Positions 56,466-64,000 of a DNA stretch of 64,000 nt are shown piece by piece (within the stretch, counting starts at the first letter, position 1; the number at the start of each line of letters is the position of its first letter). The translations under genes were made by a program, and so were the position numbers. The DNA is from Naegleria lovaniensis (lineage: Eukaryota; Heterolobosea; Eutetramitea; Acrasida; Naegleriidae): positions 186,001-250,000 of the forward strand of contig NW_025407845.1 in the NCBI RefSeq assembly GCF_003324165.1, given 5' to 3'. Under the pieces are notes generated by a model. The model had not been told where the DNA came from. It saw only the letters and a list, made by a program, of their open reading frames with translations, and searched no databases.

Positions 56466-56699
56466 GATTCTTTTTTGTGGTTGTTGGAAAAGCTCACACG
56501 TGCAACGGACACTTTGCGTTTCGAGAACAACAGTTGCCATATCCAAGCAAAAACACGTGTAGATCAATTTTGTGGTGGGATGCATCCTTGGGTGGACTCC
56601 ATTGGTGTTGATGCATCTGTTGTTGTTCCATGAAAACAATTATTCTCACTAGATACAAATGCCATTCCAGTTGTTTCCAAAGTAGTAACACTGCGAGTT

Positions 56700-57578
56700 T
56701 TGAAAAGAAAAAATCATGCTTGCTTCGAGTGCACTCTATTCTTGCTTGTTCCAAAATTATGGAATTACGCACAGCAAAACATCATCAATATTAGTTCCCC
56801 AGCTCTTGGAAGCTCATTGTTTGAAATTTCAGCCAGCAAGAATGTTATGGATGTGTCCTATTTATTGGACAATTCCAAGCAATGGGTTTTAAATGCAGAC
56901 GCAACAAGCCGAACTTCTCCAACAATAACAACAACATCGGAAGGTTTCGTACAGGAGCCTCATCAAAAACATGAAGAAACAAAAACCACTACTACTCTCC
57001 TATTGGAATTATATTTGGTTTGCAATGTTCGGAAAGTGGTCTTCGATTTCAATCGTCAAGCCTTGCCGTCAGAACTTGAAATTTCATATTCATCCAATGA
57101 AAAGAAAATCAATTTTAGGAAATTAGCAAAATTACGAAATACGGAATTGAAAAGATCCAAACCTTTTGTTATTTATTTCACAAAACCTGTACAGCTCAAA
57201 TACATGAAATTTAAAATTGTTATTCATGGCCATTCATCGGACAGAAATAATGAGTCGGCCCCAACAACAAGCTGCAAACTGAATTCTATCAAGTTGTTTG
57301 GCACTCCTGTGCTTTCCACCGACAACTTATTTGATCTTTATCACAAGAATCAAGATCAACTCAAAGCACTTGCAGAGATGATTGGTCTTACAACGACTAC
57401 AAAAGAGGCATCAGAGTACGAAAAGGAAAATTCTGACAACTCTCAACAATCTGCAAGTACAAAAGACCCATCTGATAGCGAGGAGGGGATTACTATTGAA
57501 ATTCTACCAGATGATGACAAAAACGCATCACCCAAAGTCAACATTTCTGATCCTAGAAATCGAGCATCAAAACTGTAG
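56700..57578 (+). CDS. jelly-roll (F5/8C- or IFT25-like) domain protein, start uncertain
   Basis: The frame ends at 57578. Residues near the start, ISSPALGSSLFEISASKN with VSYLLDNSKQWVL, followed by LLLELYLVCNVRKVVFDF and FVIYFTKPVQLKYMKFKIV, fit a galactose-binding-like jelly roll, where a loss-of-order N-terminal strand and W/D residues precede repeated beta strands. The last 70 residues are acidic and Ser-rich. The coordinates give the open frame; its first codon is TTG. The first in-frame ATG (56847) would cut off part of the domain. An out-of-frame ATG at 56716 plus a short intron could supply the true start, but no convincing donor exists. Function unknown. Confidence 0.5.
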   Translation: MKRKNHACFECTLFLLVPKLWNYAQQNIINISSPALGSSLFEISASKNVMDVSYLLDNSKQWVLNADATSRTSPTITTTSEGFVQEPHQKHEETKTTTTLLLELYLVCNVRKVVFDFNRQALPSELEISYSSNEKKINFRKLAKLRNTELKRSKPFVIYFTKPVQLKYMKFKIVIHGHSSDRNNESAPTTSCKLNSIKLFGTPVLSTDNLFDLYHKNQDQLKALAEMIGLTTTTKEASEYEKENSDNSQQSASTKDPSDSEEGITIEILPDDDKNASPKVNISDPRNRASKL

Positions 57579-58254
57579 GTGAGACAAATTCACAACCATT
57601 CAACCATTGGAGTAACATGAAGTTGACTTTATTTCACATCAGGATTGACATTCCAAATGTAGGGAGAACCATACAAGGGAATATTCGATGCTGGACTGCT
57701 TGCCTACCCTTCACACACATGGCTGTGCTAGGGATTGTTCAACACGGATTTGTGTGGTCTTTAATCACTCATGGAAACGTATTCTTGCTCGTCACTCTCC
57801 ATGAGATGTTGTTGAACATAGTAGTTCATCGAACATCGATTTATTCAATGAGTTGAGTAAGAACGAAGCATTTCTTCAAAAAGCCATTGGAAAAGATTCC
57901 AAATAGTTCCTTCAATGGCCTAATAGAACTTTGTACATTAATGAAAAGAAACCATGATTTCATTCGCTTACAAATTGAACAATTGCATGGTTGTAGCGGG
58001 TTGAACGACGAAGACTGTGTGACATGAACCGCTTTTCGTAAGATTTGCACTTCAAAATACATCACACTTTGTGATTGCCGGTTCCCATGCCTTGTCTGTA
58101 ATAATCAGACATTGTATCTCTCCCAAGAACAGGAAAACCGAACCATCTCCAAAGTTTGCGCCTTTACATTTTATACAAAATGAAGATCCCGAGAAACATG
58201 GCAATTATTAATTGAAGAAGAACGACCACTTTCAAAAAAACAGAGGAATAAGAG
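57579..58254. other. 676-bp intergenic stretch with a DUF4116 gene fragment
   Basis: Only one known thing lies here: 57811-57905, a copy (about 95 percent) of bases 62246-62339 of the DUF4116 gene, ending where the source frame would hit a stop. Plus and minus frames in 57600-58070 are short and have no good starts. I see no RNA gene. It looks like decayed sequence plus the promoter of the cyclase-like gene. Confidence 0.55.
57811..57905 (+). repeat. fragment copied from the DUF4116 gene
   Basis: About 95 bp match 62246-62339, including TTATTCAATGAGTTGAGTAA. Five or so mismatches, same orientation. The copy is not part of a longer open frame. It is a second example of short direct-orientation duplication in this window. 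Confidence 0.85.
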
Positions 58255-60796
58255 ATGACAAAAAATCAAATACGACCTTCCTTGTATTTAGAAGAAAATC
58301 AAACTCTTCTGAAGCCATCCAAAGCTCCTTCTCATGAGGTTGTACTCTCCATCAAATTTTGCCTCATTACACTTTTGTCCAGTTTGGTCGTGTTGACAGT
58401 GTTTGTTTTGACAGTTGCATGGCTGTCTGGATTTGTTCCTACTCTCCTTGAACTTTCTTCCAGTGCAAGAGAAAAACAATTTCAATTAATAGTTGATTAT
58501 TCTAACAAGATATTAGAGGAGGTAGCAATTGGAAATCAAGAATTGAAGCAGCAGTTTTTTACCGATGATTACAACTTTTCATTTTCATCTATCATGAAGA
58601 AAACATATGCCACCTACAAGGTACGTATAATTATTGACAAGTGGAAACAATAATCAACAATTATATTGAATGTATAGGCATCTCAGAAATATCTACCAGG
58701 GGTCACTGTTTCGGCCTTTGTTGGAGATCCTTTCAATAATGCTCAAAGTACAATTTCTTTTGGAGATGTTTTGGCTCAGATCAATAATTCTAATGCACTG
58801 GGATCTGTAATCTATTTTTGTGGTAATTATACACTTTATGACCAATGTAATAGAAGCTCCGTACCAGACAAGATTGTCAGCGCGTTTGACAACTCGTTTT
58901 TAATCAAACAGTGTGAATCAAATCCTAACCATCAATTCTACACTTCAAGTTATGTGTCTCAAAATGTTCAATTTACTTTTATTACCATAGTGAATTGTGC
59001 TGTCATTCCAAGTCTTTCTTTGACACCTGGTCATAATTTTCATTATTTTATTGGGAATGATTTGACCATAGATACCATTTCCAAGTTTTTATTGAAGAGT
59101 GTCCAATCCATATATGGTTCAAGATCTTTCATTATCGAGACTCAAACATCTTATGTCATTGCAGGTTAGTAATATTGTGAAATCTTCATGGAGTCACGAT
59201 CATGTTTTCAGTGGATAATGACTCGAGTCAATTGACAGAATGGAAAGCAGATGGCTCCTTTGATAGGAAGACATCTGAAAACATTGCTGATCCAACCATC
59301 GTTTCCTTATCTAAAATAGTTCTAGCCACTCACAAGTCGTGGAATCAAATACCATGTAACACCTATTTCAGTATGTCAGACACGACACAATACATTTCAA
59401 TTTACAGGTTGTGTACCAGTACTCGAATCGATTGGTAAGTAGTGTAGCAAATAGCAACCCTCTGACTGTTTGTGTGTGAAGGATCATTGTTTTATCAGAA
59501 CCAAAATGGAACACCATTCGTTCGACAATCATTTCCATCATTTGTTCTCTAATTGGAAGTATTTGTGTCATCCTGTTAGGAATTATTCTAGGTGTGATTG
59601 TTTCATTACGTCTTGTAAAACCATTTAATCATCTGATTCAACTCTTTGAGAGCGTTGCCCACATGGATTTGGAGTCGATTTCTCTCTATGGAACTATATT
59701 CTTAGAAGTCAAAATACTACAAAGACAATTCTTGTCCATGGTTGAAAAAATCAAACTCTACAAATCTTTCATTCCACGACACTTGCTCGCAGAATTGGAA
59801 TCTACTTCTTCTGAGGAGAATTCTCAACAGAATAAGGACACAACTTCCATGTTAGATTCTAGCACTCATCCTTCTTCCTCGAATGCTGCTCACAGTACTC
59901 GTACTGGAGTTGGTGTTAGAAGATATAGTAATGACCATCCAAACAAATTTGCTCTTCATTTAGAAATCAAATCTTCAAGTTTTGTTCAGGTTCATTTGGG
60001 AGGTATTGGTCAGTTGTTGAATCAGTCAATTCCACCCGATGAGATTGTCAAATTGTTGTCAGATGTCTATCATCAGTTGCATGCCGTTTCGAGACATCAC
60101 GGAGGTGTCGTGAGTTCAAACTTTGACAATGAATGTGTCACAATTTCATTCAATGCCTCCACTTCTCAAGCCAATCATCCTCTGAAAGCATTGACGACTA
60201 GTTCCGTTCTGAGACAAAAATTAGCACAAGTCAAGTCAACCAAATGGAATACTCTTGTGTTCCACGAGTTATTGAACCATGTTGAATTTAGGTTTGGAGT
60301 CCATTCCCAACAGTCGTACTGTGGAAATATTGGAACGAACGAAATCAAGAATTATTCCATCATTAGTAGTGCACAGAGAAATCTTGAGCAATTGATTCGT
60401 GTTGCCCATCGATTGTGTGTCGATATTGTATTCTCTGAGGCCTTGTTGAAAGAGGCACTGCATGGTTATCAAGCTCGATACATCGACACTGTTTCAAAAT
60501 ATGATGATTTCACACTCTCAACCCTTTACGAGACAGATCATTCACGAGCACCCTTTGATCCCCATAAGGGTATGAAGGTTTATGAATTGGGTTTGAGCAA
60601 TAAGGTGAATGAGGATGAATGGATGTATGAATTACAAGAAAAGACCAAGAAGAGTCAATGGCGAGATTACAACGATGCATGTGCTCTCCTTTTTGAATAC
60701 AAGTACGGGGATGCTGCCTCTCAATTTAAAGCCTTCTCGAATGAATATCCACTCGATACACCTTCAAAATACTTGTATCAGCAATGCATTAGATAA
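58255..60796 (+). CDS. receptor-type protein with degenerate nucleotide-cyclase domain
   Basis: Four exons (58255-58620, 58678-59164, 59212-59434, 59482-60796) give 796 residues. Layout: a cytosolic N-tail, TM1 (about 29-60), an extracellular sensor region of about 300 residues with Cys pairs (Cache-like by size), TM2 (ICSLIGSICVILLGIILGVIV), a HAMP-like linker (RLVKPFNHLIQLFESVAHMDLESI), then residues about 500-700 resembling a class III cyclase: FRFGVHSQQSYCGNIGTNEIKNYSIIS matches the VGIHTGxVVAGNIG region. The first metal-binding site is altered (LEIKSSSF where DIxGFT is expected), and the second has DNECVTISF. So it is likely inactive or regulatory. Naegleria has many such sensor-cyclase proteins. 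Confidence 0.8.
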
Positions 60797-60992
60797 GACT
60801 CAATTTCAAGTCATGAACATGGATTTGTAGGTCATATTATGTTTAGGCATGTGAACAAGACCATCAATGGAATACAGTAGTAGTAGTACAGCAACAGTCG
60901 AACGCAATGAACATTATGATGACAAAGAAACATGTTTCATCCAATAATAACCTGCCTGATTCACCACAATCATTCTAATCAATTTCCAAAAA

Positions 60993-63520
60993 ATGTTCAA
61001 CGATCGCCTCGCTGCGGCAAACAGATTATCAAAGGTAGCACATCAATTTTACTTCTTTCAATCATTTCTTGGTATTCACAACACTTGTGCTCAACAACCA
61101 CACTACTATTTTCATCATCATGCTCACACCAAGCATCTTGATCCATCCATCACAAAGCTGGTTAAAGATTTTATTCTAGACAAGAATGATTTCTTGCAGA
61201 AACACATTCAAACTCATGGCTCACTTCAACACATGCCTCTACTGTTTCAGTCCGATAAGAAGATGGTGTTGGAAGCTGTGAAAAAGAATGGATGTGCCTT
61301 GGAGTTTGCTTCTGAAGAACTTCGAAATGATTTACAAGTGGTTCTGACTGCCATTCGACAAAATGGCATGTCTATTCAATATGCCAGTAAGAGTTTGCGA
61401 TTAGACAAGGATCTTGTCATTGAAGCTTTGAAAACAGCACCACAAGTAATTACTATTCTTATTCCCGAGTTGGTACAATTTTATAGCAACCACACGAGTA
61501 AGGAATCACTGAGCTCCATTCTTGAATTGTTCATTGTACATGAACCTAAAGTATTCAAGTTTCTACCTTCTCATTTACATGATCTTATTGAACCAAGTCG
61601 AGTACTTGTTCGAAATGGAATGCTGTTGAAATATTTCCCAAGACATGTAAAAAAAAATTATGCACACGTGATGGAAGCTGTCAGTAATCATGGACTTGCT
61701 CTCAAATTTGCTAGTCAAAAGTTGAGAAATACTGAAAACGTCATTTTAGCAGCAATTGTGAATCATGATGCAGCTCTACAATATGCTTCTGATAAATTCA
61801 AGTCGAATGAGGAATTTATTTTGTATACCATGGGATTCACACGTGGACGAACATTTATTCATGCATCTGAGGATTTGAAAAAGAATATATCTGTGATCAA
61901 TCAAGCATTAAGTTATGATGGAATGCTGCTGCAATACGTTCCAGATAAGAGTGATCTCTCAATAGTAAGAAAAGCAATTCAAAACAATCCGTTAGCTCTA
62001 CAATTTGTACAAAATCAATCTCTTCTTGAGAAGGACTTGATCATGTCTTGTGTGAAAAAGAATGTTCAATGCCTTAAGTATTTAAATGATCCTCATTTCA
62101 GAGGGATCGAGAGATTATTTCAGCAGCCATTCAAGCTTGTGATTCTTTTGAAACTTTACAAGAAATTATTTCACTTGTCACTGTGAAAAATCCTTCCCTG
62201 ATTTGGAATGATCAAGATCTTCAAATGGATATTCTTATGAAAGCAGTTGAACATATTAGTTCATCAAACATCGATTTATTCAATGAGTTGAGTAAGAATG
62301 AAGCATTTCTTCAAAAAGCCATTGAAAAAGATTCCAAATGGTTAGCATGGTATGATATGAACTCCATGTCAAGAGAGCAATTGAAAGAAATGATTTCTAA
62401 ATATGGATTGAAAGAATTTTCTGAAAAATATATCAATTACACCTCTGACTATGATCTTGTCATGCATGCAATCACTACCAATGGTGGACATAATCTTCAA
62501 TATGCTTCTGAATCACTTCGATCCAATTTGGAAATTGTTAATGCTGCCATTGAAAACGATGCAAGCACCATTCGATTTTGTGGTAAAACCATTTTAGGGA
62601 ACAACGAAATCATGAAAAGGGTCATTGAGAAAGAGCCACAATACTTTATCTATGGAGACGCTACTCAATTATTATCCAATAAGGAAATGGTACTTTTCAT
62701 TTTGCAAGAATTTAAAGCCAAAAAATACCACCCAACGATGGACTCGGTCTTGATCAAACTGTTAGAAGGACTCTCTGAAGAATTGCGCAATGATGAAGAC
62801 GTTGCCACTCTCTGTGCAGATATTCGTAGCGGTTTAAGCTTGCATTATTTTTCACCTCATATTCGAAGTAATTTGCATGTCATGTCACATGCCATTGCCA
62901 ATGATCCCTTCTCGGTTCAATTCATTCCAGAAAATTCCGAATTGAGAAATAATTTTGAATTCATGATGCGTGTCGTTTCCTTGTCCGGACAATTGCTCTG
63001 TTATGCCAGTAAGGAGCTCCAAGATCATGCAGAACTCGTTTTCCAAGCTTGTAAATCTTGTTCCAATGCTTTAGAATTTGCTTCTCTTCGCTTACGAAAT
63101 GATTTCAATTTAGTATTGAAAGTCGTTCAATTAGAGTGCAATACATTTAATTCTGTGTTGGCATTTGCTTCTAAGGAACTCCAAAATAATAAGGAAATTG
63201 TGTTGAATGCCATTCAAAGAAATCCTCGTGCTTACTTGGAGGCATCAGAGAAACTTCAAGCAGATGAGCAAGTGGCTATGGAAACTGTTTCCCAAAATGG
63301 TATATTCTTGTACTTTATGCCCGAGTCCATTCGAAATAATCTTGAGGTTGTTTTGAGAGCAGTTGAAAATGATCCTTGGAGTTATGCTTTTGTGACAAGT
63401 GACAGTATACGAAATCATGAACAAGTCATAAAGATTGTAGGACTCGAATTGATTGAGAAGATTGATCGATACGACCAAGATGAAGTATTTAGAATGCGCT
63501 ATCTAGCCCTCTACGATTAA
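60993..63520 (+). CDS. DUF4116-repeat protein, frame changes once
   Basis: The product is a chain of about 45-residue DUF4116 units with a core like AS(E/K)xLRxDxxVVLxA(I/V)xxNGxALxYAS; more than fifteen are visible. Family members occur in protists and in giant viruses; function unknown. Start at the ATG after AAAAAA. The frame runs from 60993 to 62186, then continues in another frame to 63520. The switch occurs at about 62098-62102, inside a repeat, between HFR and DREIISAAIQACDS. A single missing base would explain it. Possible short introns here (38 or 50 nt) would delete well-formed repeat residues and have poor donors, so I favour an indel or sequence error. The N-terminal 40 residues may be a mitochondrial or signal leader. 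Confidence 0.75.
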
Positions 63521-63573
63521 GCTTGACTGATTAAATTTTTCGTGTGAACAATTTTCCAAAAAAAGATTTAAAA

Positions 63574-64000
63574 ATGTCTGATGAAGATCTTATACGAACT
63601 GGCAAATCTTCCAAAATATTGTCCGTTGTGTGTGTCGTGACTGTCTTGATTGGATGTGTTATCTTTGTCGGATTAGTCACAGTTCAAACGTTATATCTTT
63701 CTAAACGTATAAGGTAAGATTGTTCTTTTTGATCAGATCGTTTCAAAATAATAACATTGTCATTCAACCACCTCTCGATCGAAATACAATGCTATAAAAT
63801 CAATACCAACACTTGTTATAATAATATCAATTTCTAAAATTACATAGACAATCAGGAATTATATTTCCAAATCCACCATACACCAAAGATTCAGATTGTC
63901 TTCATTTTCTCGTCATTGGAGATTTCGGAAGAGGAAATGAAATGCAAAAACAAGTGGCACAATCCATGGGTGATTATTGTCAACAACACGATGGATGTGA
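63574..64000 (+). CDS. purple acid phosphatase-like (partial, N-terminal)
   Basis: Exon 1 (63574-63713) encodes a cytosolic start and a membrane helix or signal anchor (ILSVVCVVTVLIGCVIFVGLV). Exon 2 begins at 63848 and runs off the window. It reads IIFPNPPYTKDSDCLHFLVIGDFGRGNEMQKQVAQSMGDYC: FLVIGDxGR is the first metal-binding motif of tartrate-resistant/purple acid phosphatases, and the following Q..VA..M is typical of ACP5-type enzymes. Such enzymes hydrolyse phosphate esters in lysosomes or outside the cell. The ATG follows TTTAAA. Confidence 0.8.

Noticed and set aside
57617-57856. Plus-strand frame of 79 codons
   Set aside because: It overlaps the copied DUF4116 fragment in another frame and has no homology or start context.

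Overview
The window looks like nuclear DNA of a heterolobosean amoeboflagellate, most probably Naegleria. The reasons are gene-dense AT-rich sequence, start codons set directly behind A-runs (AAAAAATG), many short GT-AG introns (41-60 nt is common), and the gene content: intraflagellar transport, DUF4116 repeats, a sensor-linked cyclase-like receptor, and very Ser/Thr/His-rich low-complexity tails. I placed this from gene structure and protein families only; the species is not resolved. About 40 protein genes fill nearly all the sequence on both strands. I saw no rRNA, tRNA, CRISPR array, intact transposon or viral element.

Layout. 0-12.8 kb: a partial gene, then ZSWIM2-like E3 ligase and IFT74 head to tail, a HAD phosphatase-like protein, a ten-exon mitochondrial malic enzyme, a pentapeptide-repeat protein, an acidic protein of unknown role, GET4 and a small unknown gene. 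12.8-25 kb: kelch-RhoGAP, a mitoferrin-like carrier, COG5, a Sec14-like protein, a secreted GPLG-repeat protein, a propeller-like protein and a small conserved unknown. 25-32.2 kb: an NPC1-type transporter without its N-terminal sterol-binding domain, a MAPEG-like membrane protein, a TPRG-repeat protein and a 51-residue membrane microprotein. 32.2-45.7 kb: a tandem pair of receptor-like paralogues, a possibly myristoylated protein, a decayed alpha/beta-hydrolase, a kinase-like protein, a class I glutamine amidotransferase and a coiled-coil gene. This stretch holds short duplicated blocks, including a mosaic at 44.55-44.91 kb with 3-bp microhomology at its joins. 45.8-64 kb: a UBX protein, a small membrane protein, ARV1, a secreted ParB-like protein, a kelch protein, a Lys-rich nuclear-type protein, TMEM62, a ZIP transporter, a jelly-roll-like protein, a degenerate cyclase receptor, a DUF4116 repeat gene and the start of a purple acid phosphatase.

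Themes. Several genes serve membrane and lipid traffic (COG5, GET4, ARV1, NPC1-like, Sec14-like), metal transport (mitoferrin-like, ZIP) and cilia (IFT74, perhaps ZSWIM2-like). E2F/DP-like sites (TTTCCCGCC or TTGGCGCCAA) lie within about 50 bp of the start codons of four genes: ZSWIM2-like, IFT74 and two unknowns. They suggest one shared regulon. Exon limits were worked out by hand from GT/AG sites, reading phase and family alignment; each spliced model gives an uninterrupted frame divisible by three unless I say otherwise.
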